A DNA stretch of 64,000 nucleotides from Xanthomonas rydalmerensis (GCF_033170385.1 NZ_CP126170.1:1698001-1762000); one strand, 5' to 3'; positions 27,520 to 37,316 are shown, counted from the stretch's first letter. The notes: generated from the sequence alone by a model not told the origin. Made by a program: numbers and translations.

Positions 27520-28125
27520 TTAATGGGGCACCAGACCAATCGTCTCCAGCGCCGCCGCATCCCCCGCCAACGCTGGCGCCAGCCAGCAATGACTGCCCAC
27601 CGGGCGCAGCCCGAGCGCACCGAACTGGCGCCGGTACCAACGCGCCGCGCGCGGCTGGAAGCCGGCGTGGTCGCCGTCGAAGTCGTCTTCGGCGGCGAAG
27701 GTCTCCAGGAACGCCACGCCGCCGCACAACTCCACCAGGCCGGGCAGGCCCTGACGCAACTCGCGGCTGGGCACGTAATGCAGCACGTCCGAGCACACCA
27801 GCAGGTCCACCGGCGCACACGGCCGCAGCCAGGCGAAATCGCCGAAGCGCGCCGGGTGCAGGTTGCGGTGGCGGCCATAGCGGGCGACCGCGTAGTCGCT
27901 GCTGTCGAAGCCGAGATAGCGCAGCTTCGGCCGCAACTTCAGCAGCGGCGCGCGCCAGGCGCCTTCGCCGCAGCCGATGTCGAGCACGCTGCGGATCGGC
28001 CGTTCCAGGTAGTACTCGGCCTGGGCCACGGCGAGGGCGACCTTGCGCGTCAGGCGCGCGGCATCGCCGATGCCGTCGCGGCGATACCAGCGCTGGAAGT
28101 AGTCGGCGTCGTACTGTTTGCTCAT
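27520..28125 (-). CDS. Class I SAM-dependent methyltransferase
   Basis: A 201-aa methyltransferase with motif I VLDIGCGEGAWRAPL, motif II LRYLGFDSSDYAVAR and motif IV DLLVCSDVLHYVP. The N-terminus (SKQYDADYFQRWYRR) is typical of small stand-alone class I enzymes. The substrate is unknown. The ATG at 28125 starts the conserved N-terminus; the open frame further upstream overlaps the divergent hemJ-like gene. The start-to-start distance to that gene is only 82 bp, so the two share a regulatory region. Confidence 0.88.
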   Translation of the reverse strand: MSKQYDADYFQRWYRRDGIGDAARLTRKVALAVAQAEYYLERPIRSVLDIGCGEGAWRAPLLKLRPKLRYLGFDSSDYAVARYGRHRNLHPARFGDFAWLRPCAPVDLLVCSDVLHYVPSRELRQGLPGLVELCGGVAFLETFAAEDDFDGDHAGFQPRAARWYRRQFGALGLRPVGSHCWLAPALAGDAAALETIGLVPH

Positions 28126-28206
28126 GAGCGCGTGTGATCCGTGCGGGCGCCGGACGAATCGGCGAAAATGGCCGCACATCCTACGCCAGCGACCCGGAGC
28201 CAGCGC

Positions 28207-28662
28207 ATGCAACTCTATTTGTGGATCAAGTCCCTGCATCTGCTGTTCGTGATCGCATGGATGGCGGCGGTGTTCTACCTGCCGCGGATCCTGGTCAACG
28301 TCGCCGAGAGCGCGGGCCAGCCGCAGGTGCAGGAACGCCTGGCGCTGATGGGGCGGCGCCTGTACCGCTTCGGCCACAGCATGTTCGGCCTGGCGCTGCT
28401 GCTGGGGCTGACCCTGTGGCTGGGCTACAAGGTGCTGCCGGACTTCCCGACCATGGTCGCGCCCGGCCACAGCGGCTGGCTGCACGCCAAGCTCGGCCTG
28501 GTGGCGCTGATGCTGGCCTACTACATCTTCACCGGCCGCTGGCTCAAGCGCGTGGGCCAGGCACAGCCGCTGCCGTCCTCGCGCGCGCTGCGCCTGTTCA
28601 ACGAACTGCCGGTGCTGGCGCTGCTGGTGGTGATCTGGCTGGTGTTGGCCAAGCCGTTTTGA
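28207..28662 (+). CDS. hemJ: HemJ/CopD-like membrane protein, probable protoporphyrinogen IX oxidase
   Basis: A 151-aa protein with four transmembrane helices, the size of HemJ. The three residues reported as essential in HemJ are present in the right places: H11 (KSLHLLF), R27 (YLPRILV) and K95 (LHAKLGL). HemJ converts protoporphyrinogen IX to protoporphyrin IX in the haem pathway at the inner membrane. CopD-type proteins share this fold, so a copper-related role is the main alternative. The ATG at 28207 is followed by the conserved QLYLWIKSLH. Heptad repeat copy C begins directly after the stop. Confidence 0.72.
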   Translation: MQLYLWIKSLHLLFVIAWMAAVFYLPRILVNVAESAGQPQVQERLALMGRRLYRFGHSMFGLALLLGLTLWLGYKVLPDFPTMVAPGHSGWLHAKLGLVALMLAYYIFTGRWLKRVGQAQPLPSSRALRLFNELPVLALLVVIWLVLAKPF

Positions 28663-28664
28663 GC

Positions 28665-28799
28665 GGGGATTGGGGATTCGGGATTGGGGATTCGTAACAG
28701 CGAGTTCCCCGGCGCCGACGTGTTATGGGGTGCCGCGATCAACACTGGAGCGGAAGGCCCCGCTTTTGCGAATCCCGAATCCCGATTCCCCAATCCCGA
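28665..28799. repeat. Heptad palindromic element, copy C (hemJ-accA intergenic)
   Basis: The left arm GGGGATTGGGGATTCGGGATTGGGGATTCG at 28665-28694 and the right arm at 28769-28799 (CGAATCCCGAATCCCGATTCCCCAATCCC type) enclose a 74-bp loop. It lies between the convergent hemJ-like and accA stops and could serve as a bidirectional terminator-like structure. Confidence 0.88.
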
Positions 28800-28817
28800 G
28801 GCGCCGCGCGCGGCGCC

Positions 28818-29777
28818 TCACGCCGTCTCGTAGGCGCCGTAGCCGCGCAGGCGCTCGTAGCGCTTCTGCAGCAGTTGCTCGATCGGCAGCTGTTCCAGCG
28901 CGTCCAGTTCGTTGAGCAGGACCGCCTTCAGGCGCTTGGCCATCTGCGTCGGGTTGCGGTGGGCACCGCCGATCGGTTCGCGGATCACCTTGTCGACCAG
29001 GCCCAGCGCGGACAGGCGCTTGGCGGTCAGGCCGAGTTGTTCGGCGGCGTCCTTGGCCTTGGACGCGTCCTTCCACAGGATCGAGGCGCAGCCTTCCGGC
29101 GAGATCACCGAGTAGGTGCCGTACTCCAGCATCAGGGTGCGGTCGCCCACGCCGATCGCCAGCGCGCCGCCGGAGCCGCCTTCGCCGATCACGGTGCAGA
29201 TCACCGGCACCTTCAGTTCGGCCATCTCCAGCAGGTTGCGTGCGATCGCCTCGCTCTGGCCGCGCTCCTCGGCGCCGATGCCGGGGTAGGCGCCGGGGGT
29301 GTCGATGAAGGTCAGCAGCGGCAGCTTGAAGCGTTCGGCCAGCTTCATCAGGCGCAGCGCCTTGCGGTAGCCCTCCGGACGCGGCATGCCGAAATTGCGT
29401 GCGATCTTGCTCTTGGTGTCGCGGCCCTTCTGGTGGCCGATGATCACCACCGCGCGGCCGTCGATGCGGCCGAGGCCGCCGACGATGGCCTTGTCGTCGG
29501 CGAAGGCGCGGTCGCCGGCCAGCTCCTGGAATTCGTCGCAGAACACGTTGATGTAGTCCAGCGTGTACGGGCGCTGCGGATGCCGCGCCAGCTGCGAGAT
29601 CTGCCACGAGGACAGGTCGCGGAAGATCTGCGCGGTACGCACCCGCAGCTTGTCCTCCAGCGCGCCCACCTCGGCGTCGACGTTGACCGCCGGGCCGGTG
29701 CTGGCGTTGCGCAGTTCCTGGATCTTGGCTTCCAGATCGGCGATGGGTTGCTCGAAGTCGAGGTAGTTCGGGTTCAT
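28818..29777 (-). CDS. accA: Acetyl-CoA carboxylase carboxyltransferase subunit alpha
   Basis: A 319-aa protein of exactly the E. coli AccA length. It forms the alpha2-beta2 carboxyltransferase with AccD, transferring carboxyl from biotin to acetyl-CoA to make malonyl-CoA. Visible family segments are [20 protein letters not shown] at the start, [54 protein letters not shown] and [16 protein letters not shown]. Its position at the end of the dnaE gene run is the classical one in gammaproteobacteria, although a lipoprotein gene intervenes here. Confidence 0.97.
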   Translation of the reverse strand: MNPNYLDFEQPIADLEAKIQELRNASTGPAVNVDAEVGALEDKLRVRTAQIFRDLSSWQISQLARHPQRPYTLDYINVFCDEFQELAGDRAFADDKAIVGGLGRIDGRAVVIIGHQKGRDTKSKIARNFGMPRPEGYRKALRLMKLAERFKLPLLTFIDTPGAYPGIGAEERGQSEAIARNLLEMAELKVPVICTVIGEGGSGGALAIGVGDRTLMLEYGTYSVISPEGCASILWKDASKAKDAAEQLGLTAKRLSALGLVDKVIREPIGGAHRNPTQMAKRLKAVLLNELDALEQLPIEQLLQKRYERLRGYGAYETA

Positions 29778-29860
29778 TGGACGCCGTGGTGAACGTGAAT
29801 GTGGTGGAGTTTAGCCGAATGCCGCGTGGCGACCCGTACGCGGCCGTCCGGTGACTCGGC

Positions 29861-30724
29861 TCAGGGGCCGGTCACCAGCGCGGGGCTGGTCATGATCTGG
29901 CTGACGCCCTCGACGAAGGCGTTGACGCGTTTGTTGTCGTCCACCGACAGGCCGCTGAACAGGCGCGCGGTGGCATGGGTGAAGTCGATCTGCGTGGACA
30001 CGTAGGTCTTGCGCAGGCGCTGTTGCTCGGCAGGATCGGTCGCATGCAGGTAGGCATTGACCAGCGCGCGCAGCGGCCCGGCGTGCGCCTCCATCACTGG
30101 CGGCAAGGCCGGCAGGCGTTCGGCCGCGGGCGTGACCCGGCGCTGCGGCGGCTGCCAATCGCGCGGCTGATGCGCCGCGACATAGCCAGGGGCATCGTGG
30201 CTGCTCTCGACGTAGGCGACGAAGTCGTCGGGCGCGAAAATCTTGCGCATGCGCCGGCCGCCGCTGCTGTCGACTGCGCCGACGGCGTTCTCGGGGAATG
30301 GGGTATGCACGTCGAAGTCCCAGTCCTTGACGATGAACAAGTCGTGGACTTGCCCGTAGCGGCCTTTCAGTGCCACGCCCCGCACCTCGACCACCGCATC
30401 GCCCTGGAACTCGCGCGGCTTGGCGGTACTGGTCCAGTAGACCTCGTCGACCCAGTAGTAATCCGACAGGGTGGGATTGACCAGGGCGCCGTCGTGATCG
30501 GCGTACACGATGAAGGGCACGCGTCCGAGTTGCGCGGTCTGCAGGGTGTGCGCGCCCGGCGCCAGTTCCAGGGCCAGTTCGGCATGTGCGGGGATGCTGT
30601 GCGGCTGTCCATCGACCTGGATCGGCAAGGCCTGCCCGGTCGGATTGTCGAAGCGGAAGGTTTGCGGACCCTTGCCGCAGGCAGTCAACAACAAAATGCA
30701 GCAGGACAGAAGCAAAAAGCGCAC
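29861..30724 (-). CDS. Lipoprotein of unknown function
   Basis: A 287-aa protein starting at GTG with the lipoprotein signal RFLLLSCCILLLTACGKG (lipobox LTAC). The mature N-terminal part looks beta-rich (FRFDNPTGQALPIQVDGQPHSIPAHAELALELAPGAHTL), and a helical C-terminal part follows from about residue 200. VDEVYWTSTAKPREFQGDAVVEV and KDWDFDVHTPFPENAVG are distinctive but not known to me. No ATG is available near the signal, and the spacing supports the GTG. It lies between dnaE and accA on the same strand, a place where those two genes are usually adjacent, so it may be a lineage-specific insertion. Confidence 0.75.
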   Translation of the reverse strand: MRFLLLSCCILLLTACGKGPQTFRFDNPTGQALPIQVDGQPHSIPAHAELALELAPGAHTLQTAQLGRVPFIVYADHDGALVNPTLSDYYWVDEVYWTSTAKPREFQGDAVVEVRGVALKGRYGQVHDLFIVKDWDFDVHTPFPENAVGAVDSSGGRRMRKIFAPDDFVAYVESSHDAPGYVAAHQPRDWQPPQRRVTPAAERLPALPPVMEAHAGPLRALVNAYLHATDPAEQQRLRKTYVSTQIDFTHATARLFSGLSVDDNKRVNAFVEGVSQIMTSPALVTGP

Positions 30725-30780
30725 GCGGATATCCAGAACGTAGGGAAAAAAGAGACGGTAGATTCGGCTTGCAGCGCGGG

Positions 30781-33700
30781 TCAGTTCGCCCACGGCGGGC
30801 TGTATTTGACCTTTACCGCGCGCACCGCCGGGTCGCCGCGCAAGGCGTCCAGCAGCTGCGGATCCACGCGCACCGAATGGCTGCCGTTGAGGTCGAGCAT
30901 GCCGGCGATGCCGCCCTGCGCCGACTGCAGCAGCAGGTCCAGGCGCAGCGGGGTCTTGCCCGGGCGGTGGCGGGCGAGCAGGCCGTCGATGCGCGGCCAG
31001 GCGCTGCGCTGGCGCAGGTCCAGGCGCAGCGACAGGCGCTGCGCGTGGTGCGTGCAGATCTGTTCGTAGTCCCAGCACTGGCGGATGCGCATCGCGTAGC
31101 CGCCGTTGAATTCGTCCTCGCGCACGCCGCCCTTGACGATGAGGATGCGGTCGCGGGTCAGCAGGTGGCCGAACTCGGCGATGGCGTCGGAGAACGCGCT
31201 GCATTCGATGCGGCCGCGGCCGTCTTCCAGTTGCACGAACACCTGGCTGTCGCCCTTGCGGCGCACGCCGACCACCTGGCCGGCGAGGATCGCGCTGACC
31301 TCCGGGCGCCACGCGCGCTTCTCGCCATCGCCGCCGCCACTGCGGCCGCCGCCGGACTGTGCGCAGATCTTCTCCAGCGCGCTCAGGTCGCAGCCGACCA
31401 GTTCGCGCATTTCGTCGCGGTACGGGTCGAACGGATGGCCGCTGAGGTAGAAGCCCAACGTCTCGCGCTCGCCGGCCAGCAACTGGCCCAGCGGCCATTC
31501 CTTGCTCTCCGGCAGGTCCAGGCGCAGCGCCGGGGCGCTGGTGTCGGCACCGCCGAACAGCGAGTTCTGCCCGGAGGCACGCTCGCGCGCCATCTGCTCG
31601 GTGGCCTTCATCACCTCCGGCAACTGCAGCATCAGCGTGGCGCGGTTGCTGCCCAGCCCGTCCATCGCGCCGGCGTTGATCATCGCTTCCAGCGTGCGCT
31701 TGTTGAGCTTGGCCGATTCGACGCGGGTGCAGAAATCCAGCAGCGAGGCGTATTCGCCGCCGCGCTCGCGCTCGGCCACGATCGCCTCGCAGGCGCCACG
31801 ACCCACGCCCTTGATCGCGCCCAGGCCGTACTGGATGGTGTCCGGGGTGGCCGCCTCGAACATGTAGGCCGAGGCGTTGATGCGCGGCGGCAGCACGGTC
31901 AGGCCGAGGTTGCGCACCTCGTCGAGGAAGCCGACCACCTTGTCGGTGTTGTCCATGTCCGAGGACAGCGTGGCCGCCATGAACTCGGCCGGGTAATGGC
32001 GTTTCAGCCACGCGGTCTGGTAGCTGACCAGCGCGTAGGCGGCGGCGTGCGACTTGTTGAAGCCGTAGCCGGCGAACTTCTCCATCAGGTCGAAGATTTC
32101 GTCGGCCTTGGCCTCGCCGACGCCGCCCTTGGCCGCGCCCTCGCGGAAGATCTCGCGGTGCTTGGCCATTTCCGCCGGCACCTTCTTGCCCATCGCGCGG
32201 CGCAGCAGGTCGGCGCCGCCCAGCGAGTAGCCGCCGACGATCTGCGCCATCTGCATCACCTGCTCCTGGTACACCATGATGCCGTAGGTGTCCTGCAGGA
32301 TCGCTTCGGTGCGCGGATCGGGATAGACGATCTCCTGCTGCCCGTGCTTGCGCGCGTTGAAGTCGGGGATCAGGTCCATCGGGCCGGGGCGGTACAGCGA
32401 CACCAGCGCGATCAGGTCCTCGAAGCGGTCGGGGCGGGCGTCCTTCAGCAGCCGGCGCATGCCCGAGGATTCGAACTGGAACACCGCGCCGGTGTTGCCC
32501 GAGGCGAAGATGCCCTTGTAGGTGGGCGCATCGTCGAGCGGGATCGCAGCGATCTCCACCGGCGGGATGCCGGCGCGCGCGTGGCGCACGTTGATCGCCT
32601 TCACCGCCCAATCGATGATGGTCAGGGTGCGCAGGCCGAGGAAGTCGAACTTGACCAGGCCGACCTGTTCGACGTCGTCCTTGTCGAACTGGGTGACCGG
32701 GTTCTTGCCGAAGTTGTCGACGTCGTGTTCGGCGAACAGCGGGCAGAAGTCCGACAGCGGCGTCGGCGCGATCACCACGCCGCCGGCGTGCTTGCCGGCG
32801 TTGCGGGTCAGGTCCTCGAGCTGCCGCGCCAGGTCCATCAGGTCGCGGACGTCGTCCTCGGCCTGGTAGCGCTGGATCAGCTCCGGCGAGGCCATCTCGC
32901 TGTCCTTGCCTTCGCCCATCGCATCCTTCAGCGTGATGCCGAGGATGTTGGGGATCAGCTTGGCGACGCCGTCGACCAGGCCGTACGGGAAGCCGAGCAC
33001 GCGGCCGCAGTCGCGCACCACCGCCTTGGCCGCCATGGTGCCGTAGGTGATGATCTGGCTGACCCGGTCGCGGCCGTACTTGCGCGCCACGTAGTCGATC
33101 ACCTCGTCGCGGCGATCCATGCAGAAGTCGATGTCGAAGTCGGGCATCGACACGCGTTCCGGGTTGAGGAAGCGCTCGAACAGCAGGTTGTACGGCAGCG
33201 GGTCCAGGTCGGTGATCTGCAGCGCCCACGCCACCAGCGAGCCGGCACCGGAACCGCGGCCCGGGCCGATCGGAATGCCCTGGTTCTTGCCCCACTGGAT
33301 GAAGTCGGCCACGATCAGGAAGTAGCCGGGGAAGCCCATCTTGATGATGGTGTCCAGCTCGAACTCGAGCCGGTCCACGTAGTCCTGGCGGGTCTTGCCG
33401 GGCGCCAGCGGATTCTTTTCCAGGCGCGCGGCCAGGCCGTCGCGCGACTGGCTGCGGATCCAGCTGTCCAGCGTCTCGTCGTCGGGCACCGGGTAGGCGG
33501 GCAGGAAGTAGGTGCCCAGCTGCATCTCGATGTTGCAGCGTTGCGCCAGCGCCAGCGTGTTGTCGATCGCGTCGGGGATATCGGCGAACAGCGCGGCCAT
33601 CTCCTCGGCCGATTTCAGGTACTGCTGATCGCTGTAGTCGCGCGGGCGCTTGGGATCGTCGAGCACGCGGCCGGAGGAGATGCACACGCGCGCCTCGTGC

Positions 33701-34371
33701 GCGGCGAAGTCGCTGGCGTACAGGAAGCGCACGTCGTTGCTGGCGACCACCGGCAGGCCGCGGATGCCGGCCGCGTGCAGGGCGAACTGGTTGAACGCCT
33801 CCTCGCCGTCGCGGCCGGTGCGGGTCAGTTCCAGGTGCAGGCCGTCGCCGAAGTTGCGCTGCCAGTCGGCCAGTTGCTGCTCGGCCAGGTCGTGGCGGCC
33901 TTCGCTGGCCAGGCGCCCAGCCAGGCTCTCGCGGCCGACCAGGGCGAACAGGTTGTCGCTGCCGGTCTGCAGCCATTCCGGGCGCAGCGCCACGCCGCCT
34001 TCGTTGCGGTGGCCTTCCAGCCAGGCGCGGGTCAGCAGCCGCGACAGGCTGAGGTAGCCGTCGCGGTTGCGGCACAGCACGGTCAGCCGCCACGGCGCCT
34101 GGGTGCCGTCGGCGATCAGCAGGTCGGCGCCGGCGATCGGCTTGATGCCCACGCCCTCGGCGGCCTTGTAGAACTTGACCAGCGCGAACAGGTTGTTGAG
34201 GTCGGTGACCGCCAGCGCGGGCAGGTCCAGCTCCACCGCGCGGCTGAGCAGGTTGGCCTGCTTGGCTTTCTTCGGGTCAGCCTGATCCGGTTTCTCGGGC
34301 ACACGGATGGTCGAATCCGCCAGCGAGAACTCGGTGTGGATGTGCAGATGGGCGAAGCGGGAAGTGGACAT
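30781..34371 (-). CDS. dnaE: DNA polymerase III subunit alpha
   Basis: A 1196-aa replicative polymerase. The N-terminal PHP domain shows HLHIHTEFSLADS. The polymerase core contains GPGRGSGAGSLVAW and the catalytic PDFDIDFCMDRR, and the fingers region has GFNKSHAAAYALVSYQTAWLKRHYP. A C-terminal OB-fold (VSAILAGQVVGVRRKG) and tau-binding region follow. The ATG at 34371 (MSTSRFAHLHIH) is the family start. Upstream lies rnhB on the same strand, separated by heptad element copy D. It belongs to the lpx-rnhB-dnaE-accA run conserved in proteobacteria. Confidence 0.98.
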   Translation of the reverse strand: MSTSRFAHLHIHTEFSLADSTIRVPEKPDQADPKKAKQANLLSRAVELDLPALAVTDLNNLFALVKFYKAAEGVGIKPIAGADLLIADGTQAPWRLTVLCRNRDGYLSLSRLLTRAWLEGHRNEGGVALRPEWLQTGSDNLFALVGRESLAGRLASEGRHDLAEQQLADWQRNFGDGLHLELTRTGRDGEEAFNQFALHAAGIRGLPVVASNDVRFLYASDFAAHEARVCISSGRVLDDPKRPRDYSDQQYLKSAEEMAALFADIPDAIDNTLALAQRCNIEMQLGTYFLPAYPVPDDETLDSWIRSQSRDGLAARLEKNPLAPGKTRQDYVDRLEFELDTIIKMGFPGYFLIVADFIQWGKNQGIPIGPGRGSGAGSLVAWALQITDLDPLPYNLLFERFLNPERVSMPDFDIDFCMDRRDEVIDYVARKYGRDRVSQIITYGTMAAKAVVRDCGRVLGFPYGLVDGVAKLIPNILGITLKDAMGEGKDSEMASPELIQRYQAEDDVRDLMDLARQLEDLTRNAGKHAGGVVIAPTPLSDFCPLFAEHDVDNFGKNPVTQFDKDDVEQVGLVKFDFLGLRTLTIIDWAVKAINVRHARAGIPPVEIAAIPLDDAPTYKGIFASGNTGAVFQFESSGMRRLLKDARPDRFEDLIALVSLYRPGPMDLIPDFNARKHGQQEIVYPDPRTEAILQDTYGIMVYQEQVMQMAQIVGGYSLGGADLLRRAMGKKVPAEMAKHREIFREGAAKGGVGEAKADEIFDLMEKFAGYGFNKSHAAAYALVSYQTAWLKRHYPAEFMAATLSSDMDNTDKVVGFLDEVRNLGLTVLPPRINASAYMFEAATPDTIQYGLGAIKGVGRGACEAIVAERERGGEYASLLDFCTRVESAKLNKRTLEAMINAGAMDGLGSNRATLMLQLPEVMKATEQMARERASGQNSLFGGADTSAPALRLDLPESKEWPLGQLLAGERETLGFYLSGHPFDPYRDEMRELVGCDLSALEKICAQSGGGRSGGGDGEKRAWRPEVSAILAGQVVGVRRKGDSQVFVQLEDGRGRIECSAFSDAIAEFGHLLTRDRILIVKGGVREDEFNGGYAMRIRQCWDYEQICTHHAQRLSLRLDLRQRSAWPRIDGLLARHRPGKTPLRLDLLLQSAQGGIAGMLDLNGSHSVRVDPQLLDALRGDPAVRAVKVKYSPPWAN

Positions 34372-34442
34372 GCGGAACCAGAGCGATGCCCGGGCAGGGT
34401 AGCGGCGGGGGCCGAGCCGGGCAAGGCTTGACAGGTGGAGGC

Positions 34443-34583
34443 GGGGATTCGGGAGTGGGGATTGGGGATTCGTTGCGGTCTCACTGATGCCTGAGCCGCA
34501 CGCGATGCTGACGGTGCCGTGCGCGCGTCTACGCGAGCTGCAGCGACTCCAACGAATCCCCAATCTCCACTCCCGAATCCCGG
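34443..34583. repeat. Heptad palindromic element, copy D (rnhB 3' end to dnaE)
   Basis: The left arm is at 34443-34472 and the right arm at 34553-34583, with an 80-bp loop. The right arm is inside the rnhB frame and is translated as the RnhB C-terminal [11 protein letters not shown]. The rnhB stop codon lies in the loop. Confidence 0.88.
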
Positions 34584-35221
34584 CCCTCCAGGGCCAACCG
34601 AACGGGCGCGAAGCTGCGCCGGTGGTGGACGCAGGGGCCGTGCGCGGCCAGCGCGGCCAGGTGCGCCGGGGTGGCGTAGCCCTTGTGCAGGTCGAAGCCG
34701 TAGTGCGGGTGTTCGTCGTGCAGGCGCTGCATGATCCGGTCGCGGGTGACCTTGGCGACGATCGAGGCGGCCATGATCGCGCGGTCCAGGCCGTCGCCGC
34801 CGACCAGCGCCTCGGCGGCGCAGGGCAGACCCTTGGGCACCCGGTTGCCGTCGATGCGGGCGAAGCCGGCCACGTGCGCCACGCCCTCGACCGCGCGGCG
34901 CATGCCCAGCATGGTCGCCTGGTAGATGTTCAGGCGGTCGATCTCCTCGGCCTCGATCAGCACCACCTGCCAGGCCAGCGCACGCTCGACGATGCGCGCA
35001 TAGAGCGTCTCCCGCCGCGCCGCGGTCAACTGTTTGGAATCGTCCAGCCCGTTGATGCGGGTGCGCGCCGGATCGAACACCACCGCCGCTACCGCCACCG
35101 GCCCCGCGAGAGGTCCGCGGCCGGCTTCGTCGACGCCGGCGTAAAGCCGGGATTGGGGATTCGGGAGTGGGGATTCGCAGAGCAGTTCCTGCTGCGGCGA
35201 TGGGGAGTCTGGGCGCTTCAT
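34529..35221 (-). CDS. rnhB: Ribonuclease HII, extended at both ends by repeat-derived residues
   Basis: A 230-aa RNase HII, which removes RNA from RNA:DNA hybrids and single ribonucleotides. The core starts at [14 protein letters not shown] (with the [11 protein letters not shown] active-site motif) and includes [37 protein letters not shown] and [18 protein letters not shown]. The first 26 residues ([12 protein letters not shown] region) and the last 17 or so ([17 protein letters not shown]) are encoded by heptad elements E and D and are absent from typical RnhB. The ATG overlaps the lpxB stop as ATGA, so initiation is probably coupled. The extra ends look like tolerated extensions; effects on activity are unknown. 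Confidence 0.94.
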   Translation of the reverse strand: MKRPDSPSPQQELLCESPLPNPQSRLYAGVDEAGRGPLAGPVAVAAVVFDPARTRINGLDDSKQLTAARRETLYARIVERALAWQVVLIEAEEIDRLNIYQATMLGMRRAVEGVAHVAGFARIDGNRVPKGLPCAAEALVGGDGLDRAIMAASIVAKVTRDRIMQRLHDEHPHYGFDLHKGYATPAHLAALAAHGPCVHHRRSFAPVRLALEGRDSGVEIGDSLESLQLA

Positions 35222-35265
35222 GCCTTTGCTTCTCTCGAATCCCGAATCCCCACTCCCGACTCCCG
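35149..35265. repeat. Heptad palindromic element, copy E (spans the lpxB stop and rnhB start)
   Basis: The left arm is at 35149-35177 and the right arm at 35236-35265. The 58-bp loop carries the ATGA junction where lpxB ends and rnhB begins (35218-35221). Both arms are translated: one as the RnhB N-terminus, the other as the LpxB C-terminus ([15 protein letters not shown]). Confidence 0.88.
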
Positions 35266-36528
35266 GCTCTCAAGCAACTCGAGCACCGCATCGGCCGCCC
35301 GCGCCGAGGCGTCCTGGCGCAGCAGCAGGTGCAGGCGTTCGTATTCGGGCTGCAGCGCCGCCACCGCTTGTGGATTGCGCAGCCAGTGCAGCAGCGCGGT
35401 GGCCAGCGCGTCGGGGGTGCAGGCGTCCTGCATCAGCTCCGGCGCCAGGTCATGGCCGGCGAGGATATTGGGCAGGGCGTAGCGGTCTACCTTCAGCAAT
35501 CCCAGCGCCTTGACGATGCGGTAGGTGAGCGGGGCGACCTTGTAGCCGACCACCATCGGCCGCTTCACCAGCATCGCTTCCAGGGTCGCGGTGCCGGAGG
35601 CCAGCAGTACCGCGTCGGCGGCCAGCAGCGCGGCGCGCGCCTGGCCGTCCAGCACCTGGGTGGCGGCCGGCGGCAAGGCCGAGCGCGCGAGTTGCTCGGC
35701 GATCAGCGCCTTGCATGCGGCATTGGCGGCCGGCACCAGCACGCGCGCGTTCGGAAGCTGCTGCAGCACCCGCGCGGCGGCGGCGAAGAAGGTGTCGCCG
35801 AGCTTGCCGATCTCGCCCAGGCGGCTGCCCGGCAGCACCGCCAGCACCGGCGCGTCGGCGGGCACGCCGAGGGACGCGCGCGCCGCGCCACGGTCTTCGT
35901 GCAGCGCGATCGCGTCGGCCATGGGGTGGCCGACGAAGCGCGCGTCCACGCCGTGCCTGGCGTAGATCGGCGGCTCCATCGGGAACAGGCACAGCACCCG
36001 GTCGGCGCTGGCGCCGATCTTGGCCGCGCGCTGCTCGCGCCAGGCCCACACCGACGGACTGACGTAATGCACGGTGCGCAGCCCGCGCTGCTTCAGCCAG
36101 CGCTCCACGCCGAGATTGAAATCGGGGGCGTCGATGCCGACGAACACGTCCGGGCGCCAGGCCAGCAGCCGCTCGCGCAGCGCGCGGCGCAGCTTCAGCA
36201 GGCGCGGCAGGTGCCGCAGCACTTCCAGCAGGCCCATCACCGCCAGCTCGCTGGCGTCGAACCAGGTCTGGCAACCGGCCTGGCGCATCGCCTCGCCCCC
36301 GACCCCGGCGAACTCGGCGTCGGGGTAGCGCGCGCGCAGCGCCTCGATCAGCCCCGCGCCCAGCAGGTCGCCGGAGGCTTCGCCGGCGACCAGGGCGATG
36401 CGCAGCGGTGCTGTGCGGGGATTGGGGATTGGGGAGTGGGGATTCGCAAAAGCGGAAGCGGCGCTATCGGCGCCGGCAATGCTGCCGTTGCCAATCCCGA
36501 ATCCCGAATCCCGAATCCCGGCATTCAT
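35218..36528 (-). CDS. lpxB: Lipid-A-disaccharide synthase with repeat-derived N- and C-terminal extensions
   Basis: A 436-aa glycosyltransferase that joins UDP-2,3-diacylglucosamine and lipid X to form the tetraacyl disaccharide of lipid A at the inner-membrane face. The core starts at [23 protein letters not shown] and includes [33 protein letters not shown] and the C-terminal DLAPELMQD. The roughly 42 residues before the core ([10 protein letters not shown]... [10 protein letters not shown]) are translated from heptad element F, and the C-terminal [15 protein letters not shown] from element E. No alternative ATG or GTG exists between the repeat and the core, so the extension is presumably made. 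Start and stop both lie in ATGA overlaps. Confidence 0.95.
   Translation of the reverse strand: MNAGIRDSGFGIGNGSIAGADSAASAFANPHSPIPNPRTAPLRIALVAGEASGDLLGAGLIEALRARYPDAEFAGVGGEAMRQAGCQTWFDASELAVMGLLEVLRHLPRLLKLRRALRERLLAWRPDVFVGIDAPDFNLGVERWLKQRGLRTVHYVSPSVWAWREQRAAKIGASADRVLCLFPMEPPIYARHGVDARFVGHPMADAIALHEDRGAARASLGVPADAPVLAVLPGSRLGEIGKLGDTFFAAAARVLQQLPNARVLVPAANAACKALIAEQLARSALPPAATQVLDGQARAALLAADAVLLASGTATLEAMLVKRPMVVGYKVAPLTYRIVKALGLLKVDRYALPNILAGHDLAPELMQDACTPDALATALLHWLRNPQAVAALQPEYERLHLLLRQDASARAADAVLELLESRESGVGIRDSREAKA
36417..36520. repeat. Heptad palindromic element, copy F (inside the 5' end of lpxB)
   Basis: The left arm 36417-36446 and right arm 36492-36520 enclose a 45-bp loop. 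The element begins three codons after the lpxB ATG and is read through in frame. All three of its sections are free of stop codons in the lpxB frame. Confidence 0.88.
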
Positions 36529-37316
36529 CGCAACAACGGCCGCTCGCTGGATTCGATGAATTCCAGCATCGCGCGCACGTCCTCGCTGCCTTCGGCCAGC
36601 ACCGCCAGCTGGTGCTTGGCCTCGGCCAGCGGCAGGCCGGCCACGTACAGCGCGCGGTAGGCGCGCTTGATCGCGGCCACGCGCTCGGGATCGAAGCCGC
36701 GGCGCTTCAGGCCTTCGCTGTTGATGCCGCGCGGGCGCCCCAGCGAATTGCCGCCGACCATGGTGAACGGGGGCACGTCGCCGTTGATCAGCGCGCCCAT
36801 GCCGAGGAAGGCGTGATCGCCGATCCGGCAGAACTGATGCGCGCCGGCGAAGCCGCTGATGATCACGTGGTCGCCCACTTCCACGTGCCCGGCCAGGGTG
36901 GTGTTGTTGGAGAACACGCAGTGGTTGCCGACGATGCAGTCGTGGGCGACGTGGGTGTAGGCCAGGAACCAGTTGTCGCTGCCGACGCGGGTGATGCCGC
37001 CGCCGCTGCCGGTGCCGCGGCTGATGGTGACGAACTCGCGGATCACGTTGCGGTCGCCGATCACCAGTTCGGTGCGTTCGCCGGCGAACTTCTTGTCCTG
37101 CGGGTCGCCGCCGAGCGCGACGTGGCCGACCAGGCGGTTGTCGCGGCCGAGCCGGGTCGGGCCGACGATGCTGCAATGCGAGCCGATCTCGCAACCTTCG
37201 CCGATCTCCACCTCGGCGCCGATCACGGTGAAGGCGCCGACGCGCACGTCGGCCGCCAGCGTCGCCGCAGGGTCGATGACGGCGGACGGGTGGATCAGTG
37301 GGGCGTTGGCGCTCAT
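36525..37316 (-). CDS. lpxA: Acyl-ACP--UDP-N-acetylglucosamine O-acyltransferase
   Basis: A 263-aa cytoplasmic left-handed beta-helix enzyme catalysing the first step of lipid A synthesis. Hexapeptide repeats run from [22 protein letters not shown] onward. Catalytic His is in the [12 protein letters not shown] / [19 protein letters not shown] region, and the C-terminal helical part includes [10 protein letters not shown]. It starts with a good GGAGA ribosome-binding site 19 bp after fabZ. Its stop overlaps the lpxB start (ATGA at 36525-36528). Confidence 0.97.
   Translation of the reverse strand: MSANAPLIHPSAVIDPAATLAADVRVGAFTVIGAEVEIGEGCEIGSHCSIVGPTRLGRDNRLVGHVALGGDPQDKKFAGERTELVIGDRNVIREFVTISRGTGSGGGITRVGSDNWFLAYTHVAHDCIVGNHCVFSNNTTLAGHVEVGDHVIISGFAGAHQFCRIGDHAFLGMGALINGDVPPFTMVGGNSLGRPRGINSEGLKRRGFDPERVAAIKRAYRALYVAGLPLAEAKHQLAVLAEGSEDVRAMLEFIESSERPLLR

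Noticed and set aside
30586..34431. A very long plus-strand open frame antisense to dnaE.
   Set aside because: It mirrors dnaE codons in a G+C-rich genome, has no recognisable domains and no ribosome-binding site; dnaE is certain on the other strand.
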